A stretch of DNA of 64,000 nt, from the NCBI RefSeq assembly GCF_041146795.1, contig NC_135167.1:34547954-34611953 (forward strand), given 5' to 3'. The notes below the pieces were generated by a model. That model was not told the DNA's origin, did not search any database, and saw only the letters and a list, made by a program, of their open reading frames with translations. Of the stretch, positions 26,141 through 38,962 are shown one piece after another. Within the stretch, counting starts at the first letter, position 1; the number at the start of each line of letters is the position of its first letter. The stretch comes from Maylandia zebra. Taxonomy: Eukaryota; Chordata; Actinopteri; Cichliformes; Cichlidae. Position numbers and translations under genes: made by a program.

Positions 26141-27859
26141 GTAAGCACGTCACCGGGTTTAGGGCCGCTAACGCAGAGAATAGGTGTGCTCTTTCCTCCC
26201 GCATTATTTTTACATGCTGACCCAACGTCGAAGTCTCTGCGCACAGGAAAACTTTGGTGTTTTGGTCGACCAACAGCGGGTGGCGAGCTTCACAGTTTCT
26301 TTCACAGCGACATTACAGGGTGCGTGGACGCAGACGCGCTGCTCATCTTTCAGAACCAAGGACAGAGGCTGCTGCGTAGTTTGAAACCAAAGGCTTTCCC
26401 CAGCGGCCCAGCACTCAGCTCCACCACTGCTGCTTTGAAGGATACACTGACTCACTGTAGTTTGTCAGCGCATACCTTCGAAGCTTCGAAAATTACATCG
26501 TTGTCACTGTTTTCTTTTCTTTCCTGATTTTCCAGACGCTACAGGGCTCCTCCTTGTTTGCCATTTCCGATAGAAACGTGTTTAGTCAGAGTACAGAGCT
26601 GGCATGAGAGAAAGCCACGAATGCGTGAAAATATTTAAAGAGAAATAGAGAAGAAACTTGAGGAATATCAGCGGTGGGGCATTCTTTCTCCAGTACAGTT
26701 TGTTTTATGTGAATCGCAGAAAGAACAAAAGTGAGACGGCACGGTGTAAAACAGGTTAGCATTGTATTGTAAATGGATTAATAACTCATGCTTGCTAAAT
26801 ATTATTTCATGTTCTCTGCATGGAACAGTGTCTGTGTCTCTGCAGGAACTGTAGTGAGATTTCTCCACAGCTTTTCGTGTGCCTGCAGGAGATGGATCAA
26901 CTTTAAGCGTTCAACAGTGACATTTACTGAGCCAGAGAAATAACTGAGAAATTAACATTTTGCTGGACCGGACTTTACCACTGTTAAAAATTTCTCCATT
27001 TGTGGATAATTGCTCTCAAAGTTGTTCGCGGGAGTCCCAAAGGGCTAGGAATTGCTTTGTAACACTTTCCAGACTGATAGATGTCAGTGGCTTTGTTTCT
27101 AAGTTGTTTCTTTAGATGATGGTATGGTCAATCTGTCTGTCACTGTTAAAATTATAAAAACTGTGAAAAAAAAGTGACAGTTTTGCTTTTGTATCTGTAG
27201 GAATTCCAATGCCTAAGTGAAATTTCTCCATAGTTAGTCTTGTATCTGCAAGAGATGGGCTCAGTTAGAGCATCAGTAACATTTACTGAGCCAGAGACAC
27301 TCTGTAAATATTTGAGACTTTATATTTTTGGTTTAATTTTGTTTGCTGGCCAGGATCTTAAACATTCAAACTTCACTGCTTTTGGCTTTTAATTGAGAAC
27401 AATTTGAAGTCATAGAGCAGTATTCCAGCTGGAACCACCTCTGTGCTGTTTTAACAGAAAAAGCTTCATTTTATTTTAATTCCATGAATTCTAAAGATTA
27501 TCAGTCCTTTCAAGCTATGAAGCAAATTATTTAAATGATGTTTTGTGTGCATTTCCTTTCCATGTAAAGTCTCAAGCACAAATACACAGTTTGGCTAAAA
27601 GTAAGGTGATCTGTAAGCTCATTGTATCAATGGTGTAAATGTTGGGAAAATTAGATTTTTTGTGTAGCTTCTGTCGGGCTGCAGACTGACAGAGAGAGCA
27701 GTGTGCACGCTTGTTAATGCAGTCAGGACTTTCTCCAGCTTTTTGAACTCATTTGGAGACTCTCTGAATGATTTACAAATCTGTCTTGGATTATATAAAC
27801 ACGCTCCATTTTCATGTTGTTTATATGCCAATGTTTCTTCTTTTTAATATTGTCTTTTA

Positions 27860-28051
27860 CAGCACTGTGAAAAAGTATTTGCCTGTTTTTTAGTTTTTTG
27901 CATATTTGTCACACTTACATATTTCACATCATCAGACAAATGTTCAAGTTAAACAAAGATAACCAGAGTTAATACAAAATCCAGTTTTTAAATGATGGTT
28001 TTATTTTTTTTAAAAATCAGGAAGGGGCGGATACTTTTTCGCAGCACTTTT
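27860..28051. mobile_element. short Tc1/mariner-like fragment or MITE
   Basis: The ends CAGCACTGTGAAAAAGTA and (reverse-complemented) AAAAGTGCTGCGAAAAAGTA form imperfect inverted repeats. TA flanks both sides (27858-27859 and 28052-28053), as expected of a Tc1/mariner-type element. It has no coding capacity. It lies in the last intron of islr2, ending about 50 bases before the splice acceptor. Confidence 0.65.
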
Positions 28052-28112
28052 TATCCGATTTAATGCACTCACTAACAGATGGACTGTGACTCCATTTTAC
28101 AGGAACAGAAGA

Positions 28113-30221
28113 ATGGCAGCTACATACATCCTCCTCTTCAGTTTGTGGGTCTCTACAGCCTTCACCACAGGACTGATCTGCCCTCAGCTCTGCACCTGCT
28201 CGGTTAAATACAGCCGTCTCTTTGCAGATTGCTCCTACAAGGAGCTAGATAAAGTCCCAGAGGGTTTTCCTCCCAGTGTTGCGACCATTAGTCTCTCTGC
28301 TAATAAAATCAGTGTACTACTTCTGGGGACATTTGACAATGTCACCAGGTTGATTTCCTTGTGGATGTCACACAATGAGATTGTGTCCATTGAACAGGGG
28401 GCGCTTGTGCCTTTGGTTCATCTGCAAAACTTAGACATCAGCCACAATAAAATAGTAGACTTTCCTTGGGAGGATCTACAGAACCTCACGGGACTGTATA
28501 TGCTGAAGATGAATCACAATGAGATGGTCAGCCTGCCAATGGACGCCTTCTCCAACCTGAAAGATCTGAAGTCTCTTCGGCTCAACAATAACAGATTTGT
28601 GACCATAGCTGAAGGAACATTTGAAGGTTTGCTGTCTTTGTCACATTTGCAGATTTATAATAATCCATTCGCTTGCACCTGCTCCCTGGAATGGTTCAGA
28701 GTTTGGATTTCAACAACCACCATATCACTCACTGAGCACAGTCCCATCACTTGTGCAACACCAGAGAAATTTAAAGGAATGGAGATCAGGAAACTGCCTG
28801 AGACAAAATGTACAAGCCCCAATGTCACAGTATGGACTGAGCCAGATAATGCACAATTCTATGAGGGCAGCAAACTGGTCTTGACTTGTGATTTCAAAGG
28901 AAACCCAAAACCACTAGTCCTGTGGAGCATTCACAGCAAAAGCCGAAAACAGGAGCTGGCTTTGTTGTTTGCTGAGGAGGGCTCTGCAGAATCCAGCGAG
29001 GACTCCTCGGCGTCCTACGAGTCGGATTCAGTCAAAGTCTTTAATAACGGCACACTTCTCGTTTCAAACCTCAGGAAGGAAGATGGGGGCAACTACAGCT
29101 GCTCTGCCACAAATGAGCTTGGAAGAGCGGAGGATTCAGTTTTAGTTGAGGTGATGGCGCTGTCTACACCAACACCCACGAAGCAAATGACCACAGTACC
29201 CAGTTACACTAAAACAAACCCTTCTACACGCCAGGAAACAGTCAAAGCATCTGCTTTTAATGCCGTGCAGAGAAAAAAAATTACGAGCATCATACCCACT
29301 CACCGACCAACTGCAAACAGTGTTTCCGAACCTAATGAGGATTTAACAAAATATCTATCTAGCAAATGTGGCTTGACGGCTAATACGAGCTATATTTCAA
29401 GCCCTGTCTCAAACGGGAGCCTAGATGACATTAAATACATGTTTGACTTTGGTGTGATTGCATTAGGAGTGTCAGAAACACAGGCAACAGTGCGACTCAA
29501 TCCTCTTCTCATGGCCAGACAAAAGGGCAACCAGGCAGCTGATGCCACCTCTGACAACAAAGAGCACCACGGCCTTCCAGACATCTCAGAAAAAGCCCCT
29601 TCAAATGGCTTGTATCTGTGCGTCACCGCGGACCTAAAACATTCTGCCGTGCAATGGTCGAAGATCAGGGATGGCGTCAACTCGTATCAGTTCAGCGGTT
29701 TGCGACCAGGCACCAACTACTCCCTCTGCCTGACCTACAGAGGGGAGGACTGTGAGGTCCACGTGCTGTTCACCACAAGAAGGAAGGTGCCAAACCTTTT
29801 CATCATCATCTCAGTCAGCATCTGCCTCCTGACCGTGTCCACTGTGCCTCTGCTCGGGGCTACGTGCTTCCACCTGGTGTACAAGTACCGCAGCAAGACC
29901 TACAAGCTGATCCTTAAGGCCAAAGACCAGTATCACATAGAGAGGAACCTCACCACCAACTTCAACATCTACGCACCTCACGCCGAGTCTCTGAAGAAGA
30001 TTGACAGCAGCCAGCTGGATGAAGAGGAAGACGAGACGGAGAGCGGAGATGGGGACAAGGAGGCTGATACGGAAGAGAGTGTGGTGACTGACTCCTTTAC
30101 TTTGTCTCAGTGCAGGGGGAATTTGGACGACTGTGAGGTGGGATCTGAGTACAGTGACAGGCTGCCTCTGGGAGCTGAAGCAGTGAATATTACAACTAAT
30201 TACAAATATCCCAGTCAGTAA
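28113..30221 (+). CDS. islr2: Islr2 (Linx), LRR and Ig-domain neural membrane protein
   Basis: A 702-residue type I membrane protein in one coding exon. The start is the ATG at 28113: an in-frame ATG at 28086 lies upstream of the acceptor TTTTACAG|GAACAG (exon from 28103), so it is intronic. The order is a signal peptide (about 1-18), a cysteine-rich LRR N-cap (CPQLCTC from C23), about five leucine-rich repeats (about 50-170), an LRR C-cap (from NPFACTCSLEW), and one Ig domain with C259 and C330. A long Thr/Ser-rich stalk, one membrane segment (about 562-588) and an acidic Glu/Asp-rich tail follow. In mammals ISLR2 (Linx) acts in axon growth and guidance, partly through receptor tyrosine kinases; that role is carried over by homology. 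It is convergent with stra6, as in mammals. The paralogue ISLR is excluded because it lacks a transmembrane segment and tail. Confidence 0.95.
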   Translation: MAATYILLFSLWVSTAFTTGLICPQLCTCSVKYSRLFADCSYKELDKVPEGFPPSVATISLSANKISVLLLGTFDNVTRLISLWMSHNEIVSIEQGALVPLVHLQNLDISHNKIVDFPWEDLQNLTGLYMLKMNHNEMVSLPMDAFSNLKDLKSLRLNNNRFVTIAEGTFEGLLSLSHLQIYNNPFACTCSLEWFRVWISTTTISLTEHSPITCATPEKFKGMEIRKLPETKCTSPNVTVWTEPDNAQFYEGSKLVLTCDFKGNPKPLVLWSIHSKSRKQELALLFAEEGSAESSEDSSASYESDSVKVFNNGTLLVSNLRKEDGGNYSCSATNELGRAEDSVLVEVMALSTPTPTKQMTTVPSYTKTNPSTRQETVKASAFNAVQRKKITSIIPTHRPTANSVSEPNEDLTKYLSSKCGLTANTSYISSPVSNGSLDDIKYMFDFGVIALGVSETQATVRLNPLLMARQKGNQAADATSDNKEHHGLPDISEKAPSNGLYLCVTADLKHSAVQWSKIRDGVNSYQFSGLRPGTNYSLCLTYRGEDCEVHVLFTTRRKVPNLFIIISVSICLLTVSTVPLLGATCFHLVYKYRSKTYKLILKAKDQYHIERNLTTNFNIYAPHAESLKKIDSSQLDEEEDETESGDGDKEADTEESVVTDSFTLSQCRGNLDDCEVGSEYSDRLPLGAEAVNITTNYKYPSQ

Positions 30222-30225
30222 CTTG

Positions 30226-30310
30226 TCAAGTCAAGTCAAGTCAAGTCAACTTTATTTGTCAATTCTGCCACATGTACAGGACATACAGAGAATAGAAATT
30301 TCGTTACTCT
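30226..30310 (-). mobile_element. 3' end of a LINE or SINE with (TTGAC)n tail
   Basis: Read on the minus strand, this ends AATAAAGTTGACTTGACTTG, a pattern of fish LINE-type 3' tails. It begins only five bases after the islr2 stop codon, so it sits in the islr2 3' UTR in antisense orientation. The 5' part of the element is missing. Confidence 0.7.
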
Positions 30311-31587
30311 CAAACCCTAGTGATTAAAAATGCAAATAAAATAATTAAAAAGTAAATATCACTACCTGTGATATAATGTAACTTGCTTTCGTAACATCCC
30401 CACCACCTCAAAATTACAATCCCACACAACTAAATGACATCCTCCAGAATGATTGTATTTGTTTCATTAATACTGATTGTAATTAACATATCAGTTATAT
30501 TTTCACCTTTCTCTGATGCTCCATTTTTTAGCAATTATGTAAATATTAGCTGCGCAAGACCAGTCTCCATGGAATTTAACCCAAACCATGATAATTTAAA
30601 TCAAAAGGTTCCACGGAGGAGCTGAAACACAGTGTCCTGGTTTAAATTATCGTAGATGATGACTTTGGAAACCATATTTCCCCTAAAATGTGACTACTGA
30701 TGTAGTTTATGAATAATAAACTACATCAGTTAATCAGTTAATCCAAGATAATTAAATTATGAATTTAATTATCTTGGATCCAGGATTGTTTATCATTTGT
30801 TTATTAATTGTTATGTTGCTTCATTTGTTGGTGCCATTCAGTTTCATAGAAATATGACTTTACTATACTCGCTTGAAACAACAATCCATGCTGCAGCATT
30901 CAATGATTGGATGGGCAACTGGTTGCCTGTCTATTGATCACTTGTGGAAATTTTCCAGACACTCCAGTGCAGCAAATAGGACAACAACGCGCTGATAAAA
31001 TCCCCTCCATCAAAGCAGGAATTGTCTGTACACTTCTACCTTGTTAAGAGATGACTTGAAAATTATTATTTTAAAATTTGGAAAGAAGTTTCTCTTCTTG
31101 GTGAGAACATGATTATCACCATGGTGACCATTGATTGATCTTAGCACTAAACAACTAAAGGTAAAAAGAGTTCATTTGGTCATTTTCACACATGTAAGAG
31201 AAAATAGGGGATTGTCTGTACAGATGTGTATTTACTACTGAAAACACTCCTCCTGCACATTGTGAGGAGCGTGCAGGAGGCAGGATGTGATGTTCATCAC
31301 CGGGCACACTATCGCCTGCTCTGTTCACACGTGGGCAAACCACGCAGTGTGTAGACTTTCTAATATCACGCTTGTAGGGTGAAGTGTATTTAATGCAGAG
31401 ATCTGTTCTGCCTGGTGAAGTTCGAGGTTACAGTGAATTTACGAAAACTGTAATAAAAAGTTGGAGAAAGTTGAAGAAAGAAAGCAAACTGAAAAGCATA
31501 GAGGACGCATGCACTGTGACCACATCTGCAGAATTCCTGGTTTTCTTCTTTGAATAAAAAAAATCTTTTACATTTTTAAATGTGCAC
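30311..31587. other. gene-free stretch with two exact hairpins
   Basis: Probably the islr2 3' UTR and intergenic DNA. Two perfect hairpins lie side by side: 30697-30710 with 30716-30729 (14 nt) and 30741-30758 with 30762-30779 (18 nt, 3-nt loop). No coding frame of interest is present. Confidence 0.6.
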
Positions 31588-31595
31588 CTAGATAC

Positions 31596-32623
31596 TAGAG
31601 GTGCAACGATACTCGTATCGATATTGAACCGTTCGATACAGTGCTTTCGGTTCGGTATGCATATGTATCGAACAATACAAAATTTTTAATTTATTTTATC
31701 AACTTTCCTTCTTACGATGCTGTCTGTGTTGAGCGCTCAGTGGATCTGCGCACGACAGTGCAGCCTAGGCAGAGTAGTCGAACGCAGATTCACTGAGCGC
31801 AGGGCGAGCTAGCGAGACAGAAGTTAAGCTCTCCTTGCAACATGGCAAATTGAACCTCCCCCACCCTCATTCAGATCTGGCGTTTGGAACTATTTTGGTT
31901 TTCATGTGACGTATGACCCTGAAGGTAAGCGCGTCATGGACTAAAGTAAAACAGTATGTTGGATGTGCCACGCAATGCTCAATTACATTGGTGGGAACTA
32001 GTGTGTTAGCGCAATTAACTCGTTAACGTGTTGGCCGTCCAGCCCCATGCACAGGGTGGTCCGCGATAGCTCGTTAACGGAGATTTGCCGTGTTGTGGCG
32101 TTAACGTCATTTCAATGAGATTTACACTGACAGCACTGGTGGGAACACAACGAATATGACTGCACATTTACGCCGACAGCATCCTAGTGCAAAGACAAGT
32201 GGAAGCAGACAAAAACAACAAGCACGCATGCTACAAACTTTACCCGTGTCATTTAGACAGCCGTTAGCACATGATTCTCCTTATGGGGACCTGATATGTT
32301 TAATATGCTGCTGAGAATATAGCCCAGAAGAAGCGTATAGTATAGCTTTTATTTTGGAAAGAGCCATTTCTCTGTAATAAACTCTCTTTTCCAAAGATGA
32401 GTGATTCCTCAATCAGATATATATATATTTTTTTTTTTATTACTTTGTTGTTTCAGCAACATTAAATTTAAAAACTGTACTTTTGGGGTAAAATATATAT
32501 TTATAATTTTAATAAATGACAAATTAAAAAGGCATGAACATTTTTTTTGTATCGAAAAAATATCAAACCGTGACACCAAAGTATCGAACCGAACCGTGAA
32601 TTTTGTGTATTGTTGCACCCCTA
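31596..32623. mobile_element. non-autonomous hAT-like DNA transposon
   Basis: The 1,028-bp element has terminal repeats TAGAGGTGCAAC and (reverse-complemented) TAGGGGTGCAAC. It is flanked by an exact 8-bp target duplication, CTAGATAC, at 31588-31595 and 32624-32631, diagnostic of hAT. It encodes no transposase. The subterminal parts are rich in TATCGAA and its complement. An interior stem pairs 31733-31750 with 31783-31800 with one mismatch. Confidence 0.92.
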
Positions 32624-32631
32624 CTAGATAC

Positions 32632-34936
32632 AGATCTACACGAAAATACACATATACACACATGCACACAATAGCAAGTATACTATTCAAACGTCTTTTT
32701 AAAAATTTATTTCAGTACTGGTGATCTTGAGAAAGAAAAAAAAGCCCCACAAAACATGCACGGACTTGACCAAATTTTAGTAACTCTATCCCAGTAAATG
32801 CTGTTTACATAAAATCAGAAAGTTACGAGTTAAAAATTCACAGTATGACCAAAACAGCAAGAATAAAATCTTCTGTGGTGTGAAGGTAAAATTTCCACAG
32901 TAGGGACTGAATATCTATTAATAATTTCAAAGTGCACACTATGACTAACCAACACTAAGTCCTGCATGTAAATGTTTTTTTCAGACCAGTTATTCAACGG
33001 TTATATCCACGTTTACATGAGTGCAGGTATGACAAGAAATGGAAGCCTATGTAACCTCAGAAACGTTGATATCGCATTCATTTTTAAGCACTGTTGCTAA
33101 ACCTGTTTCTAGATAACAGTAGGCGGGTCATGGATGAGAGCACACGTTTCTGCCTGTCAGGATGAGTACAACAGTCACAATCAAGGTTTGATTAAGGGAA
33201 AAAAAATGACTTGTGTCACATATGAATTGCAGCGCAAAGCAATGTGCGTAGTGAAATCAGTACTAACAAATATGCCTATGTTCTGCTTTAAAGTAAATGT
33301 GTGTGCTTCTATTAGGAGTGTAGTGGCTTAAAATAGAAATTTAATAAAAAATCACTTAATGGAGTTTAAATGTTAATGAAAACTGTGTTGTTTCATAAAA
33401 AAAAACATCAAATCTTTGTGTACTGCAGCTGTGAGCATTTTGTTCAGCTATACGGTAAACATGTCCAATAAGGAGAAGTGTGTTGACTCCAAATATAAGG
33501 CTGCTTTAAACAGACTCCATCGTGATAAAATGTAGACACCCTACTCCAAATGTAGAAGCACCTATGAGTGTGTGTGTGTGCTCTGTTATTGCTCTGTTGT
33601 ATCTGGGTCATGTGTCCGTCCTGCTGTTTTTCCCAGGGCACAGTGTTAGAGGACCTGCATGCTGCCTGTTGTGGAGTCACAGTATGTTGTGTCTTATAAA
33701 TGGCCCAAATAATAACTTTAGATCAGTATTTCTTGTTGTCTATTTTCTGTTTTTTTTATCCCTGTGATAAAGGGAACAGTATGTTTTTACCAAAGTGTTT
33801 AAATATTGTAACTGCCCTATGTGCCTCAATAAAGTTTGAAAAAACCCCACATTGTTTTCCTCTCTCTCAAAATTCAAAGTGGGCTACGACATGCTGCCAG
33901 CACAGCTGTCAGTGTACCTTGGCATACCTACAGTATATTCTCCAAGTCCTTCTAATCCACATAGCAGGGGCAAAGCGCCATTCTTCAAACAAATGTCATG
34001 CTTTTGATGCCATGGTGGACAGCACGCTAACGTGTCTAACCCTGTGAAGGCCATAGCATATAATTTGTGTCATATTTATATTCATCAGATTATTCAGTAA
34101 CCAGTCTTGGGATGTGGCTGGAGTCATTCCTTTCAGAACATAAATGTTTCATGACAGGATAAAGATGATCACTCAGAACAACTTTTAATTGATGCTTAGT
34201 GATGAAATGGAGCAATTGAGAGTGGACCTAAGAGAACGCCCGCAGCAAAGAAGTACCCATACAGTTCAAGCATTCTGGCCTGTACTTCTCGTGTAACTTG
34301 TCCACTTGTCCGTGCACTGTGACTCATTGGAACGTCTCTCTATCACTCTAATGTAATGCACCTCAACTGTCAGTCCTGTTTACTTTTAAAAAGTAATTTC
34401 TTATTCATTAAAATTTTATCTCACAGTGCACATCTTGAAGCACTAACATTGTTTTGTTAATCAGAAAACAATAATGCAATAGGTGAAATGTACATGCATG
34501 GAAGATGATGCACAAGTTCTTGTAAAAATGATCATGTGATTCCTTAAAAATGTAAGTTAAACATTAAAAAAAGAAAAACAGGAAGTAAAAGACTTCTTAG
34601 TAAAAACTTACTAATGACTAGATCAAACAAGAAAGCTGCTTAATGATTAAGATAATAAGATCAATAAACACTAAACATATGATAAATTCTGGTATTTGGA
34701 AGAGTACACAGGAGGAAATTTTTACTGTTAAATTACAGTAAAGTAGTATATCCTTACCCTGGTCAGCATGTCCTCCATTATTTACCCTTTTAGTTTATTG
34801 TCTTTCTTTAACAGTAATAAGATGTCAGCCCAGTCTGAAACATTTACATTTCAGGATATTTTCACTCACCAAGCAAGAACTGTATTAAACCATGAAAACA
34901 TATAATATTTAATATATTTGCTTAATATTCTTAGTA
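32632..34936. other. gene-free stretch between islr2 and stra6
   Basis: AT-rich, without splice-bordered coding frames. In mammals the single-exon gene ISLR lies between ISLR2 and STRA6; no such LRR-Ig frame exists here on either strand. Confidence 0.5.
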
Positions 34937-35090
34937 CAGTGGAACCCCGACTTACGAATACCCCATTTAACGAAAAATTCAAGTTATGAAGGCACTTAAC
35001 AGCAATATTTCTGCCCCTGTAACGGCAAAATGCCTGTGTAACGAAATCTGCTGGCTCTGATTGGCTGAGCCCAGAAGATGCATGCATTAT
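34937..35090. mobile_element. pogo/Tigger-like transposon end (one terminus only)
   Basis: A TA dinucleotide is followed by CAGTGGAACCCCGACTTACG, which resembles the terminal repeats of pogo/Tigger elements. The opposite terminus is not found downstream, so this is a truncated relic; the right border is approximate. Confidence 0.5.
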
Positions 35091-37745
35091 TGGATAGTAA
35101 TTTACAGTCATCAACAAAATAAATTCATATAAAAACTGTGAATTTTCTTTAAAAAAATATTGACATAGTTTTAAAAGAATGACTAAAAAAGAAATATGCA
35201 AATTTACTAGCACATTATCTTTTTGCTTTTTTATTTATCTTCAGGACTTGTATGTAAAACAGCAAACATAATAGGAAACTAATAGGAAACTGTAATTAGG
35301 TATCTAAATATGAGATAAGATATTATGACAAAGCTGAAATGTAAATAAAAACAAACACACATACAGTCTTCTAACAGCATATTAAGATCGTACACTGTAT
35401 TCTGCAGCAGAAAACAATGTTTATACTAGAGTAAATATAAAATATTTGTATCTTCAGCTTGTGAGATTTTGCTGTGAAGTTGGTTTATATATAAATTTGC
35501 CCGTCCATGGTCTTAAAAATCCTCCTACACCACTGAGAACACAAATATCCAATCAGTATGGGCTGGCATAGCTACATTACCCAGACAAAAATAAACTAGG
35601 ACTGCTTATTGACTCCGTGCTGCATGTCTGATGCTGACATTGATCACTGCCATCAGTCTGTGCGTCATGCAAGTCAGTATTAACTAATTAAAAAGGCTTC
35701 CAGACTAATTGAACAATACTGTAAAGTAAAGCTTAACAAAATTAAATTATATTTTTCATACATGAGCTGAGACCTGCATTGTTATTAATATTTCTTTTGG
35801 AATCCCATTGGATCTTCTTTTCGCAGCCACATTTCTTCAGAGTTCCTTTTGGTTGGTTGAAATGTGATGTACACTCTGCAGGGATACTTTAGTGATAGAC
35901 ACTCCAATCAACCTCAAGATTATAACCACATATTAAGTTGTAGACTACCTAGGGTCTCTGACCCTTTGGGTCACCGACTGGGAACTTCTCAGCACATCCT
36001 TTATTCTCTGGCACTGAGAAATGCACAGTGGTTCCTTTGGGTCAGGCTTCAGTGTGTCCCTGCAGCACTTTCAGTAGTTTTAACTGGTGGAGTCAATTTG
36101 TAGCAAAGAGAACTCTGTCACTCTAACTGTTGTGTGAGGGAGTTCTGTGAGCTATCTCAGTAAACACAAACTTCACATACAATGCCTATGATTTACTTTG
36201 TTACACATACAGTAACGAATTACAAAAACTTACTGAACTTGAGTAGAATTTTCAGGTATTTGTACTTTACTTGAGTAGTTTTTTTTCTGACAACATTTTA
36301 CTTTTGCACCCTACATTTTAAAATAAATATCTGTACGTTCTACTTCTTAACAGACTTGTTACTTTTGTTTTAAAACATTTGACAGGGAGTTATTATTTTA
36401 CGTCACTGCGGGCCTTCATATATCAAACCGATTTAAGCCTGAACAGTAACTCAAGACAGGCAGTCCTGTTCACCAGGGGAAAAGAGATGAAAGAGGCAAA
36501 CCTGTGTGCCAAAGTCAGGGGTTAAAGTGGTTTGTGCTTTCTTTTTTTCTGGCACAACACCGACACAACACAAGTACTTCAGCATCTAGCTAGCCTAACA
36601 GAAGAGGACAAAACAAAAATGGAGTGACATAGTTTTAGTGGCAGGTAATTTCACATACAACATTTTTATCAGCACAGCAAGCATCATCAAAAACACTGTT
36701 TGTGCGCAGTTTGTCTGCTGCTACTGCTTATTTCACAGGGAGAGAAAAGTCAGAGAGCTAAATTCATTCAGAGATGGAGATAAGAAAGACAGGACAGGAG
36801 AGGAAGAAGAGAAATAAGGACTACAGCTATTTCCTCATTAGGATTTGATAAACCAGAAGTTTAAAGCTTACATGATGTCTTCATGTTTTTAAATTATAAT
36901 TTCTATACTTTTATTGTACATGACAATAAAGGTCTATTTTATTCTAAATCAGATATTGGGTCTGTACATGTTACACGTTTTTTTCATATTGTGAAACAAG
37001 CTGCAACAAAAACTGAGGTAGACTAACCCTAACTGTGTTATTTAATTTCATGTGTGATGCTTTTCTTTTCCCCACTCTGAGCCATTAGAACTGATTTTAG
37101 GTTTCCTGCACCTGCTGAATCTCACTTTAACCCCTGACTGTACTCATTTTTAGAGGCAAAATCAGCCTCGGCAATGTAAGCAACAAAAAAAAGAGCTATT
37201 TTATTTTATTTCCTTCTTTTTCTCTTCTCATAATCGATTCAAGCTGAATACATTTATTAGAATTAAAAATGAGACTGAAACATGTTTTTTGTTCCCTCTA
37301 CTGATATTATTTTATCATTACATTAATACAGCACAGAGTTCAGTTAACTTTGCACAAAAATAGGTAGTAGAAACACTCTCCAAAGAGCTACTTTTATTAC
37401 TTTGAGTTCATTTCAGAGCCGGTACTTTTTTACTTTAGTATAGAAGTTGAATCCATACTTCAGCTTTCACTGGAGTATTTTTTAACACTAGTATCTGTAC
37501 TTCTGTTTAAGTACATATTCTGTACTTTTGTGCTTTCTGGATGCGATCTTAATGTAATGTTTTTGTTGCCTAAAGCTAACCTAAGAGAAATAAACAGAAT
37601 AATTTAGACAACTATTTACATAAGTTAAATGCTAAAAGATCTCTGAAGCAAAGCGGTTGATTGCAGTAGTTATATTTAGCACTTGCAGGTTTGTTTAATG
37701 CAGATTACACCCAGTACAATTTTGAAATATATTGCCAACTCAAAC
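35091..37745. other. gene-free stretch, stra6 3' flank, with an old repeat
   Basis: From about 36210 to 37530 the sequence starts and ends with TACTTGAGTA and AAGTACA-type motifs in opposite orientation, the look of a diverged non-autonomous DNA transposon. Borders and target duplication could not be fixed. No coding frame is present. Confidence 0.35.
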
Positions 37746-38898
37746 TCATTCAGTTTTTTCTTGGCTTTCAGGGGTCTCAGTAGGCTCTGCTGGCTCTGCG
37801 CCCAGCTTGCTGGCCTCCATCTTGCTGCCCTTTTTGGAGGTTCGGTTGGGGGTGCCATTCAGGACGTTCTCCGAGTTCTGCAGAGTCTGAAAATGCTTCC
37901 TGGAGCCCAGCAGGGAGGGGTTGTTAACCAATGTGTACATCAGCTGCCAGCGAGAGCGAATCCTTTGACTGCTGTTCGCCTTGCTTGGCTTATTCTCCTG
38001 AATTCCTGAAAGCATGAAGGAGGAGCAGGCTGAGGGAAGAACGAGACAGCAAACCAAGGGGCTGAATATGCTTAGTGTCATGTATCAATGTATGCATGAC
38101 GTATTTTGAAAACAGTGGCTAAGAAATTGTTACAACCCCATATAACAGCATAAGCATGCTTCATGTGTGTGTCACTGAAAAGAACACATTGTGGAGAAAC
38201 ACTCAAAGCCTTCTGTATTTGGCAGCTCTGTGGGTTTAGAAATTGTAGTCAGTAAAAGCTACACAACTAAATATCCATTTTGATATTTGTCATTACAAGC
38301 ATATTCATCTGAGAGTCAGCAACTTATAATATAATATAGAGAAAAGTGGATTTAATGAAAACACAATGGTCCTGTGCTAATTTTGGCATGCCATTCTAAA
38401 GTGATAAATGTTGCTCTTTCCTGTAAGCTAAATTTTTTATCATTTATACTAACAATGTTACACAATTGCAACATGCAGTAGTAATAATCATAAAGTGAGG
38501 ATTGCCAGGATGCAGATTTCAGCATGGCAGCATAATAAGCAGAAATGCTAAATAATAAACATATTATGATTGGACCACAGCATTAGCAGTAGCAATTAGC
38601 TGAGTCTACGGTAAAAGCTCTTCCTGACAGTGAGGATAATTAAGCTGGACAGTGTAGAGCTGAGCTTGACATGTTGAGAGTAACACATTGTGGCCTTCAG
38701 AAGTTAAACCACGGCTGTATTAAAAGAATAAGTCAGCACTGCTTAATTTTTTCCAATTGTGATCATTCTAGGTATTACAACAACTCCCTCTCCTGCCCAC
38801 AACGCATTTTTTTTCATAAAGCACTATTATTACATTCTTATTAAATACTTAATGTTCAATATGTTTTAAATGTAGTGGCACAAAAGCTGGACTGTGTT

Positions 38899-38962
<64 letters not shown>

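Noticed and set aside
26087-26527. 146-residue plus-strand frame near the islr2 promoter
   Set aside because: It crosses the strong donor at 26140 and has no recognisable domain; GC-rich promoter-type sequence easily leaves open frames.
28086-28112. Upstream in-frame ATG of islr2
   Set aside because: It lies before the splice acceptor TTTTACAG, so it is intronic, and the signal peptide begins properly at the ATG at 28113.
28621-28884. Overlapping plus-strand frame inside islr2
   Set aside because: Shadow of the islr2 frame; no start context and no domain.
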